Shown here: piece after piece, positions 13,718 through 21,792 of the stretch
How positions within the stretch are numbered: the stretch's first letter is position 1
How the letters are laid out: every line of letters starts with the position of its first letter
Virus record (IMG/VR): IMGVR_UViG_3300009506_000315
Span: 1 to 26,224 of that record
From: a virus
Length of the DNA: 26,224 nucleotides
Direction: 5' to 3' (one strand)
Program-made: the position numbers and the translations under genes
The notes under the pieces: generated by a model
The model's input: only the letters and a program-made list of their open reading frames with translations
What the model was told of the DNA's origin: nothing
Database searches by the model: none

Positions 13718-15784
13718 TCAGTCCTCCTTCTTGTAGCGGTACGATTCAAACCCCGCAGCGGCGAGCGGCAATGTCGGTGCCCAGGTCGGCGGTGTGGCCA
13801 GGATGCGGCTCAATTCATCTGTGCTGTGCATCGGCAAGTCCGGGCATTCGGTCACCAATTCGTCATGCACGGATAGGACAATCCGAAACCCGGCCGCCTC
13901 GGCGCCGGGCATGCTGGCCTTGAGTACGTCACCAGCGAGCGCCTGGGTGGCGTTCTCCACGATCTTTCCGCCATAGGTGTACTGCTGGCACCATGTTTTT
14001 CGAACACCGTCGATCCCCCAATAAGAGATATTGTCGGCCTCGTCGACGCGGGGGCGGTAGTACGTGAGGTATTTGCTGCTCGGCAGTTTGACCAGTAGCC
14101 ATTCGCCGGTGCAGCAGAATTGCAGATGAGGGCCGGCTTTGAACACGGCGCCAGGCATGCGGATAGCGGCACACGCAGCATCCTTGGCGGCATACCACAG
14201 CTGCCGGGTCGCCGGATGGCGATCGCGCCACGCGAGTTTGACCGCCTCACTGGCGACCCATTCGACCTCGCTGATCTCCAGCTCGATTTGCTTCTCGCGT
14301 CCGAACCGGTCCAGATTCTCCCAGGCGCGGGAGATCACATCGGCGGGCATGTTAGCCTGGATGGTCTCCCACTGGTCCTCCATCCTGATGCCGTAGGCTT
14401 TGGCGAATGTCTGGAACGCTCCAGCTCCGCCCTCATATCCACAGGCGAGATCGGGCACCTTGCCGAACACATTGCGCTGTTTCTTCTCGATCTTGTAGGG
14501 GTCAACGCCGAGGATGCTGGACGCTGTGATATTGTAAAGGTCGGGGCCGGTGCCCGCATCGTAGTCCCGGAACGCCTGCAACTTCCAATCCTCCCCGGCC
14601 AGATAGGCCAGCACACGCCCCTCGATGTTTGATAAGTCCGAAACGACCAGCTTTTTGCCTCCTGGCGCGGTTAGCACCCCGCGCAATGCCGCTGCACCGT
14701 ACAGCATCAAGTCATCGAAGATGCCGACATGGCAGCCCGCTTTTAATGCAGTGATGTATAGCTCGATCATATCGCCCGGAGGCAGTCCGCGGCTCGGCAG
14801 GTTCTGCGGCTGAAATGTGCGCCCAGCCCATCGGCGGGTACGACTCGCCCCTGCGAATTGCAGGCCGCCCCGGAATCGCCCATCGCCGCTCACCGCGTCC
14901 GCAATACTGCCATATTTCGCCGTGCTGGTCTTGTTGGCCGATAGCATGGTGCGGAACATCTCGCGCAATTCAGCGGGCAGGCGTTCATCCGCGACCATTG
15001 GCTCGATAATGTGTTTGGCCGTCGCTTCGAGGTGTAGGCCGTATTTCGATGCGATGAATTGTTGCACGGCGGTCCGGCGTGTCGGCGCGAGCCCACCGGT
15101 CAGCTCGGCGAATCGCCGCCGCAGGGCCTCTTTCTCAGTAACGGCGGCCCGTGCTCCGGCGATGGCCAATTCGGCATCGACACAAAACCCGCGGTCGTTG
15201 ATCCGCTGATCCAGGTGGTAGTCGGCAATATCGGATGCCTGCCAGTTGTAGGTCGGCAATCGCTTATGAATATCATGCAGCGCGACGATATCCTGGGCGG
15301 CGTAGTCCAGGAACCGCGCCCACTCATCGGGATGCGTCTCGCGAGTGTACCGGTCCGCCTTGTGGTTATTCGGTGCGGGTTTGCAGAATCGCTGGATCAG
15401 CTTCTTACCGTCAGCATCTTTCTGCTTATCCGCGTCCAGCCCCAGTACCGATCCTAGCTGCGCCAGGCTGCCGGGTAGCGCATGCTGCATCGCCTGCACC
15501 ATCGTGCATTGCCAATTTTCGATAGGGATCTCCATCTTGAGGTTACCCAGGCGTAGCACATTGCGATCGAACATGGCATTATGTGCGATCACCCACCGGC
15601 CCCGCGATAGGGCGACCAGATCGGGCGGCGGCGTGCCATCGGAATAATCCCACGTTTGCACAGGCCCATCGCCTACCGCCCAGGTGATGATCATGATCTG
15701 CGCCGACTCGGCGTAACGATAGGTGCCTGCCGTGATCGGCGTCTCGTTGAATGTCTCCGTGTCGAGATAAAGAGGCTCAAGCAT
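13718..15784 (-). CDS. family A DNA polymerase with 3'-5' exonuclease
   Basis: This 688-residue protein replicates phage DNA. The proofreading domain has Exo I LYLDTET (D8, E10), Exo II AHNAMFD (67-73) and Exo III YAAQD (161-165). Polymerase motif A is [19 protein letters not shown] (D383, E388), motif B is [20 protein letters not shown] (434-453), and motif C is [11 protein letters not shown] (HDE 640-642). There is no 5'-nuclease domain, as is usual in phage enzymes. ATG 15784 ([11 protein letters not shown]) is chosen over the earlier in-frame start at 15820 because the extra residues do not fit the family; the start overlaps the previous stop by 8 bases. All catalytic residues are present. 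Confidence 0.93.
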   Translation of the reverse strand: MLEPLYLDTETFNETPITAGTYRYAESAQIMIITWAVGDGPVQTWDYSDGTPPPDLVALSRGRWVIAHNAMFDRNVLRLGNLKMEIPIENWQCTMVQAMQHALPGSLAQLGSVLGLDADKQKDADGKKLIQRFCKPAPNNHKADRYTRETHPDEWARFLDYAAQDIVALHDIHKRLPTYNWQASDIADYHLDQRINDRGFCVDAELAIAGARAAVTEKEALRRRFAELTGGLAPTRRTAVQQFIASKYGLHLEATAKHIIEPMVADERLPAELREMFRTMLSANKTSTAKYGSIADAVSGDGRFRGGLQFAGASRTRRWAGRTFQPQNLPSRGLPPGDMIELYITALKAGCHVGIFDDLMLYGAAALRGVLTAPGGKKLVVSDLSNIEGRVLAYLAGEDWKLQAFRDYDAGTGPDLYNITASSILGVDPYKIEKKQRNVFGKVPDLACGYEGGAGAFQTFAKAYGIRMEDQWETIQANMPADVISRAWENLDRFGREKQIELEISEVEWVASEAVKLAWRDRHPATRQLWYAAKDAACAAIRMPGAVFKAGPHLQFCCTGEWLLVKLPSSKYLTYYRPRVDEADNISYWGIDGVRKTWCQQYTYGGKIVENATQALAGDVLKASMPGAEAAGFRIVLSVHDELVTECPDLPMHSTDELSRILATPPTWAPTLPLAAAGFESYRYKKED

Positions 15785-16028
15785 CGCGCAACGCCTCGAC
15801 GAAAATGCGACCAACCGCATCGGCGTGATCTTCCCAGTCGGCTTTAATCAGGTACCTGGGGCGAGGTGTGGTATGCCCATGCTCCCACACCGCCTGCACC
15901 GCCTTCTCGGGATACGCCGGCGCCTTGCGCAATTCATTCAGCTCATAGACCAGGCGCTGATTCTCTGCGGCCAGTAATTCGACTTCCTGCCGCAGCGCTT
16001 CGCATTCGGTTGTTATTGGTGATTCCAT
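15777..16028 (-). CDS. small coiled-coil protein
   Basis: This 83-residue protein starts MESPITTECEALRQEVELLA. Residues about 8-36 (ECEALRQEVELLAAENQRLV, then YELNELRK) show leucines in heptad spacing, so a short coiled coil is likely. The rest (AVQAVWEHGHTTPRPRYLIK, ADWEDHADAVGRIFVEAL) is a small basic/acidic domain without known motifs. GGAGG lies upstream of ATG 16028. It is the first gene after the structured RNA and overlaps the polymerase start, so it may be co-regulated with it. An oligomeric accessory role is a guess only. Confidence 0.6.
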   Translation of the reverse strand: MESPITTECEALRQEVELLAAENQRLVYELNELRKAPAYPEKAVQAVWEHGHTTPRPRYLIKADWEDHADAVGRIFVEALRDA

Positions 16029-16057
16029 CGTCTCATCCTCCGGGTTTGGTTAATCCA

Positions 16058-16186
16058 CATCGATTAGCATTCTGATAATTAGCTGGAGACTCGAACTCCA
16101 CCACCGCCGTCGCGGACATCCATGCCTTCCCAGGGACTCGAACCCCGCTTCTATCCTGAGACTAATCACCAGAATGCTAATCGATG
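16058..16186 (-). ncRNA. structured RNA with a 26-bp stem and tRNA-like hairpins
   Basis: The minus-strand transcript of this intergenic stretch can fold into a 26-bp stem (16186-16161 with 16083-16058): 23 Watson-Crick and 3 G-U pairs. Inside are two 5-bp hairpins with the same 7-base loop TTCGAGT, at 16147-16131 and 16100-16084. The second abuts the long stem exactly as a tRNA T-arm abuts its acceptor. Taking the last 7 bp as acceptor gives about 92 bases with CGA in the other loop and a long variable part, as in serine tRNA. However, the D-arm is abnormal, positions 8-9 are missing, and no CCA is encoded. The three wobbles in the stem and one in a hairpin pair only on this strand. A tRNA-like or regulatory RNA is favoured over a working tRNA. 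Confidence 0.6.
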
Positions 16187-16210
16187 CCAAGCAGATTACC
16201 CGCTGCTTGG
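16187..16210. other. 8-bp perfect hairpin next to the structured RNA
   Basis: CCAAGCAG and CTGCTTGG pair around an 8-base loop, directly abutting the 26-bp stem and 12 bases past the DUF2815 stop. It has no T run after it on either strand, so it is not a typical terminator. It may be a processing or mRNA-end-protecting structure. Confidence 0.7.
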
Positions 16211-16222
16211 GCCGGGGTTAAA

Positions 16223-17068
16223 TCAACCCTGCATCATGCCGTGCTGAACTAGCAGATCGTCGGTCCACCCTGCGGCAATCATCGCCTCGTAAGTAGCACC
16301 ATTGGCAGCGGGCAACATGACGTGCTGCGGGGCTGCGGGTGCCGGAGCCGGTGGTGGGACCGGTGCGCCGGCATTGGCCACAAAGTCGGGGTGCGGCTGG
16401 ACGGGTGCCGGAGCTGGGGTCGGCACCTGGGCCGCATTCGGATCGAGCTGTGCGTTAACGGGAACCACAGCAGCCACAGCACCGAACACTGTCGCAGCAT
16501 CCGGGCCATCCGAATTGATGATCTCAATACCGGCACGCACCAGGTCGAATATCGTAGGATTGACGTAGATACCCGGGGATTCCGAGGAACCGTTGCCCTT
16601 GACATTAAGGTATAGGCGTCCGTAGTCACCGCACTTGATTTCCTCCTTACGCTTAATCTGCTCATGCGATGCATAGTGGCCCGTGTGGTAGCAGGGAACG
16701 GTGAGTTCTGTGCTGCTATGAATGACCCAGTGCCCCGGATAGCCATCACGCTCGGCCGGAATTTTGCCCTTCTTATTCGGCACTCTGCTATCACCATCGC
16801 TGATTTTCCATGCGAAAGTGGGCGCCTGATACTCGCCACGCGACCAATCGGTCTGCGCTACCAGTTCGATCTGCCGGCCCCATTCGGTATCCTGCCACCT
16901 AGTCTCCGCACCCTTGGGGATAGCGAGGCCGATATAGGTACTCATGCGCGGTGTGATGCCATCTTTGTGCATTTTGGCCACACCCGTTTTACTATCCGTC
17001 ACCGGATGCGCCGTCATCGGATGGCCGCCAACAATGCGGCCCACTGGTGTTAATATATCAATCGCCAT
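16223..17068 (-). CDS. DUF2815 ssDNA-binding protein
   Basis: This 281-residue protein starts MAIDILTPVGRIVGGHPMTA. The segments YIGLAIPKGAETRWQDTEWG, FAWKISDGDSRVPNKKGKIP, then RDGYPGHWVIHSSTELTVPC and CGDYGRLYLNVKGNGSSESP with GIYVNPTIFDLVRAGIEI match DUF2815, a phage ssDNA-binding family with an OB-like fold. After residue 195 a Pro/Ala-rich linker (PTPAPAPVQP, PVPPPAPAPAAP) leads to a short conserved end, MIAAGWTDDLLVQHGMM, probably a partner-binding tip like those of SSB proteins. GGAGG precedes ATG 17068; it overlaps the DUF2800 stop by 11 bases. The DUF2800-DUF2815-polymerase order is a familiar phage replication set. Confidence 0.82.
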   Translation of the reverse strand: MAIDILTPVGRIVGGHPMTAHPVTDSKTGVAKMHKDGITPRMSTYIGLAIPKGAETRWQDTEWGRQIELVAQTDWSRGEYQAPTFAWKISDGDSRVPNKKGKIPAERDGYPGHWVIHSSTELTVPCYHTGHYASHEQIKRKEEIKCGDYGRLYLNVKGNGSSESPGIYVNPTIFDLVRAGIEIINSDGPDAATVFGAVAAVVPVNAQLDPNAAQVPTPAPAPVQPHPDFVANAGAPVPPPAPAPAAPQHVMLPAANGATYEAMIAAGWTDDLLVQHGMMQG

Positions 17069-18230
17069 CTTTTATTCCTCCGTTAAATATAGCTGCAACG
17101 GCAGCCTCTGTACGTTCGACCAGCTTCAATGCACCGGTCGGAGTTTCACTATAGCCGCTAATGACCGCCGGGTCAATACCGAGCTTTTTAGCCTGGACGG
17201 GGGTGACCGGCTCGGGCGGCTTGCGCAGATCGATCCCCAGCATATCGCCCAGCATCAGCACCTCGGCCGTCGGAACGGACCACTTCGTCCGTGTTTGCCC
17301 AGACTCGACCGCCCAACCAGGCACTGATCCGCCGCCCTTGATGGTCGCCTCGGCCTGCGCCTCCAGACCGGTAAGCCTGGCCTTGATGGTGGCTTGGGCT
17401 TCTCGCAAGATCTGCAATTCCAGTCCCAGGGCATCACCACTGAGCTGTGCGCTAACCGGCTGTCCGGTGTACGCCACGGCAGCCATGCCCGCTTGTTGCA
17501 GCGTCTCACAGGCGTGACGGGCGGAACAATAGCCGCATTCCGGCCCTACACGACAGGTCGGGTTGTCGCCCATCGCCTCGGCTTCGGTCGCCTCCAGCTT
17601 GTTGAAATATGGCCGGAGATCGGATGCCTGAACGGTCCAGGTGCGGATCGTCCCGATCCGGTGATAGGCCCTCGGCTGCACAACATGTAGATTGACGATG
17701 ACCGACTGGTCCGAATAACCATCAACTTGCAAAATATCCAGAATGCCCGCCGTGTAGGTTATCAGCTGCCAGTTCTCGAACGCCTCGACGACTTTATGGC
17801 CGAACTTGTAATCCCATACATGCAGTACACCGGCCACTTTATCGAACAGCCAGCAATCCGGCGTTCCCCAGCTATCGGGATGGATCCGGCCATTGCTGAT
17901 CCGCTCCTCGATATGCGGCACGAAACAGCCCGTCGACACCATCATCTCACGTACATGGTCGGCGTATTGCTTGGCGCCCTCGTAGCTCTCCTGCGTCCAG
18001 ATGACGCCATTGCTCGCGGATAAACCTACCAACTTATCCGCCGGTAGGCATGATGGACCCTTCGTGTAATCGTAGGTCAACATCGCCGCTAACTCATGCG
18101 AGGCCGTCCCCTCGTCCGCCTCCTTGCTGCTCGACGTGTCGGGGTGCTGCGCCCCCATCATGCGCGAGGCGGAGCACTGGACACGCCGGGCCGCCGAGGA
18201 GGGCGGGATAATGGAATGCTCTCCACTCAT
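17058..18230 (-). CDS. DUF2800 PD-(D/E)XK nuclease (Cas4/RecB-like)
   Basis: This 390-residue protein starts MSGEHSIIPPSSAARRVQCS. Nuclease landmarks are EGTASHELAA (E40, H45), WGTPDCWLF (D125), VWDYKFG (D140, K142) and ENWQLITYTAG (152-162). A four-cysteine set, C226-x5-C232-x2-C235-x5-C241, after the nuclease domain suggests an Fe-S or zinc site as in Cas4/AddB-type enzymes. The C-terminal part has a Lys/Arg region ATIKARLTGLEAQAEATIKG and Pro-rich EPVTPVQAKK. ATG 18230 overlaps the previous stop (ATGA). It likely processes DNA ends in recombination-linked replication, together with the DUF2815 protein that follows. Confidence 0.83.
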   Translation of the reverse strand: MSGEHSIIPPSSAARRVQCSASRMMGAQHPDTSSSKEADEGTASHELAAMLTYDYTKGPSCLPADKLVGLSASNGVIWTQESYEGAKQYADHVREMMVSTGCFVPHIEERISNGRIHPDSWGTPDCWLFDKVAGVLHVWDYKFGHKVVEAFENWQLITYTAGILDILQVDGYSDQSVIVNLHVVQPRAYHRIGTIRTWTVQASDLRPYFNKLEATEAEAMGDNPTCRVGPECGYCSARHACETLQQAGMAAVAYTGQPVSAQLSGDALGLELQILREAQATIKARLTGLEAQAEATIKGGGSVPGWAVESGQTRTKWSVPTAEVLMLGDMLGIDLRKPPEPVTPVQAKKLGIDPAVISGYSETPTGALKLVERTEAAVAAIFNGGIKDGD

Positions 18231-18991
18231 TTCGGCATTACCAGATCGGCCCATATCTGCGGGATAAGGTCCGGCCGGCCGCCGAGCAGCTGGAGATTAG
18301 CCACGCCATGCGGCTTGAGGGCGCTATTCACCTGCTCGATGGTCAGCTCCTTGGCCTGCACCTTCATTGTCACCGCCTTGAGGAATGCAGGGAATGTGTC
18401 GGGTGCTTGCCCCAGTTCGGTGGTCACGATGCCTGCCACTTCCGGCGATTGCACGGGCGGCGGAGGGGGTGGGGGTACAATAGTCGCGCCCTGTTGCTCC
18501 TGCGGTGCCGCGGTATCGTCGCTAACACCATCGCCCACCGGTTTAAGCATCCGCACCGGCGCGGCCATCAGCGATTTCAGCTCCTCGATGACACGATTAT
18601 AGTCCTCATCGTCAACGCCCCGTTTCTTGCGCCACGTACCGTCTTGCAGCTTGGCTTTGCTGCCCGCGTGAATGCGCGCGTCCCAGGGCAGGCCGCTGGC
18701 ATCCAGCTCGGGACAATTCGGATCGTCAGTGTCAGCCGTTGGATCAACGGGTAGGTCAAACGATTCATTGTCGGTTGCTGCGGGTGGCGGTGGAGGTGCG
18801 GGATTGCTTGTCGTTACGCACTCTGGGCCGGTATTACACGGATCCGCCGATGTGCAGCTTTCACAGTGCCCATCGTCCATCTCGGGAAGTTCCATTTCGG
18901 GGATCTTGCCCGCCAGGGTGAGCAGCATAGTGGCCCCGGCGACGAGCGCTTTCTCGTCATCGCTGGGGATCGTCAAACTGATATGACTCAT
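18227..18991 (-). CDS. conserved phage protein with proline-rich linkers, unknown function
   Basis: This 254-residue protein starts MSHISLTIPSDDEKALVAGA. ATG 18991 has AAGGAG at good spacing; the longer reading to 19060 would run through the promoter. A Cys cluster HCESCTSADPCNTGPEC lies near residue 45. Two Pro runs (APPPPPA, VPPPPPPPV) flank a central block, LDASGLPWDARIHAGSKAK, followed by LQDGTWRKKRGVDDEDYNRV. I recall that block from other phages, always beside DUF2800/DUF2815 genes. The end (LKAVTMKVQAKELTIEQVNS, GVANLQLLGGRPDLIPQIW) is helical. It is the first gene of the replication operon and may be a DNA-binding or scaffolding partner (inference). Confidence 0.62.
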   Translation of the reverse strand: MSHISLTIPSDDEKALVAGATMLLTLAGKIPEMELPEMDDGHCESCTSADPCNTGPECVTTSNPAPPPPPAATDNESFDLPVDPTADTDDPNCPELDASGLPWDARIHAGSKAKLQDGTWRKKRGVDDEDYNRVIEELKSLMAAPVRMLKPVGDGVSDDTAAPQEQQGATIVPPPPPPPVQSPEVAGIVTTELGQAPDTFPAFLKAVTMKVQAKELTIEQVNSALKPHGVANLQLLGGRPDLIPQIWADLVMPK

Positions 18992-19013
18992 CGGTGTTTC
19001 TCCTTTTCGGTTG

Positions 19014-19042
19014 TTGACGGGGCTAACTGTAGCTGCTATTGT
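19014..19042 (+). promoter_or_regulatory. promoter of the helicase operon
   Basis: TTGACG (19014-19019), a 17-bp spacer and TATTGT (19037-19042) lie upstream of the plus-strand genes. The -10 lies inside the palindrome at 19037-19056, so a bound protein would block it. Confidence 0.45.
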
Positions 19043-19054
19043 CCACCTAGTCAA
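19026..19054 (-). promoter_or_regulatory. promoter of the replication operon
   Basis: On the minus strand there is TTGACT (19054-19049), a 17-bp spacer and TACAGT (19031-19026), leading to the gene at 18991. Its -35 lies in the palindrome and its -10 within the spacer of the divergent promoter. Confidence 0.5.
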
Positions 19055-19056
19055 TA
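19037..19056. promoter_or_regulatory. 20-bp palindromic operator candidate (second copy)
   Basis: TATTGTCCACCTAGTCAATA differs at only two bases from the palindrome at 402-421. It overlaps both divergent promoters here. Confidence 0.55.
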
Positions 19057-19081
19057 GCAAATTACCGAGAGGATGAAGAGG

Positions 19082-19345
19082 ATGACACCATTACAGATCG
19101 AAATGCTTTTGCATTATTACACCGGCCCGTCCGACTATCCGGATCTCCATCATCCTGCACAACAGGATGCTATCGCCTATTTCATCGATCAGGGGTATTT
19201 AACAAAAATACAACTACACGAAGAGGCGCCGTTATGTGTACTAGAGTATAACCCGACCGAAAAGCTATATGCGTATTGTGAGGCCCTATGCCGCGTACCA
19301 GAGCCCCGGCAGGGGTGGATCGTCGATATGGAGGTTAAATCATGA
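19082..19345 (+). CDS. small conserved phage protein, unknown function
   Basis: This 87-residue protein starts MTPLQIEMLLHYYTGPSDYP. The first 15 residues and later pattern (AIAYFIDQGYLTK, YNPTEKLYAYCEALCRVP) look like a winged-helix-like fold: helix, helix, then a short hairpin and long helix. I recall small phage proteins beginning 'MTPLQIEILLHYY'. ATG 19082 is preferred over ATG 19073, since GAGAGGATGAAGAGG then lies upstream. The stop overlaps the next ATG (ATGA). Regulatory DNA binding is possible but unproven. Confidence 0.6.
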   Translation: MTPLQIEMLLHYYTGPSDYPDLHHPAQQDAIAYFIDQGYLTKIQLHEEAPLCVLEYNPTEKLYAYCEALCRVPEPRQGWIVDMEVKS

Positions 19346-19584
19346 AACTAACACCTGAACAAAAAGCCGAGCGCCTGGCACGGACGATGCGGGCCATTTC
19401 CGCTGCTAAAAAAATATTACAAAAAGGTGATCGTATCCGGGTCACACGTTGCCCAGGGACGAAACGATGGGTCATGTTTGACCATTGGGACGGAAATTGG
19501 ATCGTTTCTAAATCTGGAATCGATGATATTTCAGCGGGCACTATTGATATGCTGAATGGTGATCCAGTTGATTTTGATTCATGA
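19342..19584 (+). CDS. small hypothetical protein
   Basis: This 80-residue protein starts MKLTPEQKAERLARTMRAIS. The N-terminal 30 residues form a basic amphipathic helix. The rest (KGDRIRVTRCPGTKRWVMFD, HWDGNWIVSKSGIDDISAGT) looks like a small SH3-like beta barrel ending in an acidic tail. It overlaps both neighbours (ATGA at each end), as expected for a coupled operon gene. No known family is recognised; KGDRIRVTRCPG suggests possible nucleic-acid contact. Confidence 0.58.
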   Translation: MKLTPEQKAERLARTMRAISAAKKILQKGDRIRVTRCPGTKRWVMFDHWDGNWIVSKSGIDDISAGTIDMLNGDPVDFDS

Positions 19585-19775
19585 AACGCACCCTCGAACA
19601 ATGGCAAGGCTGCAACCCGGCCACCATGATGGAAGGCATGAGCAAGCGCGGCGTGATACGGACGCTCGAAGAGGCGAAGGCGGATATCCTGGAGCTGCAC
19701 GCGGAGATGGAACGATCGAAGAAAGCAATAACGATTTGCCCTAACTGTCTTATGGTTCACGAGGTCGACGGATGA
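19581..19775 (+). CDS. small hypothetical protein
   Basis: This 64-residue protein starts MKRTLEQWQGCNPATMMEGM. The middle is a charged helix (TLEEAKADILELHAEMERSK, possibly a short coiled coil), and the end has ICPNCLMVHEVDG, a C-x2-C that could bind metal with the nearby His. It overlaps the preceding gene and the helicase by ATGA. The function is unknown. Confidence 0.55.
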   Translation: MKRTLEQWQGCNPATMMEGMSKRGVIRTLEEAKADILELHAEMERSKKAITICPNCLMVHEVDG

Positions 19776-21487
19776 TTAAATACCGCCTTTACCAAGCCCA
19801 AATAGTCGATCGCATTAAAGCCGCATGGGCCGCCGCGCATCGCGTGGTGCTGGCCGTCCAGGCAACCCGCACCGGCAAGACGGTCGTATTCTGCGGCGTG
19901 ATGGCCGATGAGCCGGGCGCCTCGGTGGCTATCGCTCATCGGCAGGAGTTGATCAGTCAGATGTCGCTCGCCCTCGCCAAGAACGGCGTGATGCACCGCA
20001 TCATCGCACAGGAGGGGGATATTCGACGGATCATCCATTTGCATGTTCGCGAGGTCGGCGCGTCGTTCTATGACCCCCGCGCCAAGGCCGCCGTCGCTGG
20101 GGTTAAGTCGCTCATCAGTAAAGCGAAACGAGATAAAACCCTGATCACCTGGGCGCAGTTTGTCCGGCTATGGGTCGTCGATGAGGGCCATCACTGCCTC
20201 GAGGAAAACGAATGGGGCAAGGCGGTGCAGATGTTCCCAAACGCGCGCGGTTTGCTCGTCACCGCCACTCCCGACCGGGCTGACGGTAAGGGCCTCGGGC
20301 GACATGCAGACGGCCTGGCCGATGAGATGGTGATCGGCCTGCAGATGCGCGAGGCGATCAACGAGGGCTGGCTGCTGGATTATCGAATTTTCGCGCCGCC
20401 TGGGGATTTCCATCGACCGGACCAGCCCGAAGATATCGGCTCGACGGGTGACTATAAGCCAGCAGCAGTTAAGAAGGCAATCCGCCAGTCGCACATCATC
20501 GGCGATATCGTCACGCACTATCAGCGGATCGCCCCCGGCAAGAAGGCGATCGCCTATCTCTCCGATGTAGAGACTGCCACCGATGTGGCCGAGCAATTCC
20601 GCGCCTCGGGCATCCCGGCGGCGGTAGTGAGCGCCGAAACCCCGGACACCGAGCGGGCCCGCATCATGCGCCAATTTGCCACCGGCGAGCTGCTGGTTCT
20701 CACTAATGTGGACCTATTCGGCGAAGGGGTCGACCTGCCCGATATGGAAGTGGTGATCATGGGCCGCCCGACGGAGAGTTTCAGCCTGTATTGCCAGCAG
20801 TTTAACCGGGCGTCGACCGTGGCCTGGGGCGGACCGCCTCCTGAGACCGCCGAGGCCCGCCGTGCGGCCATCGCGGCGAGCAGCAAGCCCCACGCCATCA
20901 TCATCGACCACGTGGGCAATGTGGTGCGCCACGGGTTGCCCGACGCTCGAACCGAGTGGACCATGGACGCCAAACAGAAACAGAGCCGTGGCGCTTCGAC
21001 CGATGCCGTGCCTATTCGCTCCTGTCTGAATGTCGAGTGCATGCAGATATACGAACGATTCTATCCGGTCTGCCCCTATTGCGGCCATAAGCCCGAACCG
21101 GCCAGCCGCGCCGCACCCGAGTTTGTCGACGGTGACCTGGCCGAGCTGGATCCGGCCGTCCTGGCGGCGATGCGTGGAGCGGTTGAAAAGGTGGACATGT
21201 TGCCGGCGGACTATCGTAGCAAGCTGCAGAATCAGCGTGTCCCGGCGGCCGGGGTGAACGCCAACGTGCGGCGCCACATCGAGCGGCAGGAGGCTCAGGA
21301 GACACTACGCGAGATGATGGCTTGGTGGGCCGGGCATCACAAGGCCGCAGGGCGCAGTCAGTCAGAAATGGAACGGCGGTTCTATCACCAGTTTCAGGTG
21401 GATGCTTTAAGCGCAAAAGCCCTGAACGCCAAAGAGGCGGCAAATCTGGCGGCACGGGTACTAGATGCGATTGGGGGGATGAGCTAA
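19772..21487 (+). CDS. SF2 DEAD/DEAH-type helicase with unusual motif VI
   Basis: This 571-residue protein has motif I VQATRTGKTVVF (GKT 35-37), Ia AIAHRQELI, motif II VVDEGHHC (DEGH 137-140), motif III LLVTATPDR (162-169), motif V LTNVDLFGEGVDLPD (310-324), and a C-terminal Cys set SCLNVECMQIYERFYPVCPY followed by CG (about 425-447), a zinc ribbon. Motif VI, normally QxxGRxxR, reads QQFNRAST (342-349), so the glycine and one arginine finger are missing. The enzyme probably unwinds DNA in replication or recombination, but weakened ATP coupling is possible. The end helix bundle (LREMMAWWAGHHKAAGRSQS) is common in these phage helicases. The start overlaps the previous gene (ATGA); the stop collides tail-to-tail with the XhlA-like gene. 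Confidence 0.88.
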   Translation: MIKYRLYQAQIVDRIKAAWAAAHRVVLAVQATRTGKTVVFCGVMADEPGASVAIAHRQELISQMSLALAKNGVMHRIIAQEGDIRRIIHLHVREVGASFYDPRAKAAVAGVKSLISKAKRDKTLITWAQFVRLWVVDEGHHCLEENEWGKAVQMFPNARGLLVTATPDRADGKGLGRHADGLADEMVIGLQMREAINEGWLLDYRIFAPPGDFHRPDQPEDIGSTGDYKPAAVKKAIRQSHIIGDIVTHYQRIAPGKKAIAYLSDVETATDVAEQFRASGIPAAVVSAETPDTERARIMRQFATGELLVLTNVDLFGEGVDLPDMEVVIMGRPTESFSLYCQQFNRASTVAWGGPPPETAEARRAAIAASSKPHAIIIDHVGNVVRHGLPDARTEWTMDAKQKQSRGASTDAVPIRSCLNVECMQIYERFYPVCPYCGHKPEPASRAAPEFVDGDLAELDPAVLAAMRGAVEKVDMLPADYRSKLQNQRVPAAGVNANVRRHIERQEAQETLREMMAWWAGHHKAAGRSQSEMERRFYHQFQVDALSAKALNAKEAANLAARVLDAIGGMS

Positions 21488-21792
21488 TGCGGAGGCGGGT
21501 TACCGCCGCTCGTCAATACGGTCCATAGTTGCTTCATCACCAATAGAATGACACCAGTGAGCGCAGAGAAAGAAATGGTGGTACGTCGCTTTTCAGATTG
21601 CTCCAGACGATCCATGCGCACCCGGGCGCCTGGGTTGCCCGCATCGTCTGACCCGTAAATAAAACGGGCATGCCGCTCATTCTGTGCGGCGAGGCGCGTA
21701 TTGATGATAGATTGCTGTTCGAGATGGGTTTTTATTAATGTTTCCAACCTGGCAACCGCCACCTCTATTTTTGTTGAGTCATCATTTCCCAC
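21484..21792 (-). CDS. XhlA-like coiled-coil membrane protein (lysis-associated)
   Basis: This protein of about 102 residues starts at GTG 21792 (MGNDDSTKIEVAVARLETLI), with GGGGGCG 8 bases upstream and an 11-base overlap with the holin gene. Earlier in-frame codons lie inside the holin gene and are not expected to be used. The N-terminal half is a coiled coil (VAVARLETLIKTHLEQQSII, NTRLAAQNERHARF), followed by RVRMDRLEQSEKRR and one C-terminal membrane span (TTISFSALTGVILLVMKQLW). This layout resembles haemolysin XhlA and similar phage proteins that work with holins. Gene neighbours (holin, M15 endolysin) fit. The last codon overlaps the helicase end. Confidence 0.6.
   Translation of the reverse strand: MGNDDSTKIEVAVARLETLIKTHLEQQSIINTRLAAQNERHARFIYGSDDAGNPGARVRMDRLEQSEKRRTTISFSALTGVILLVMKQLWTVLTSGGNPPPH

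Noticed and set aside
16058-16186. Calling a normal tRNA-Ser(CGA) gene
   Set aside because: The acceptor, T-arm and anticodon-like hairpin fit, but positions 8-9 and a proper D-arm are missing and no CCA end is encoded. I therefore report it as a structured or tRNA-like RNA.
16187-16210. Hairpin as a Rho-independent terminator
   Set aside because: There is no T run after the stem on either strand; on the minus strand the next bases start the 26-bp stem.
17166-17176. GGGTCAATACC as a promoter -35
   Set aside because: It lies inside the DUF2800 gene with no gene start downstream on the proper strand.
20168-21455. Several minus-strand ORFs inside the helicase gene
   Set aside because: They lie opposite a gene with clear helicase motifs and show no motifs themselves.
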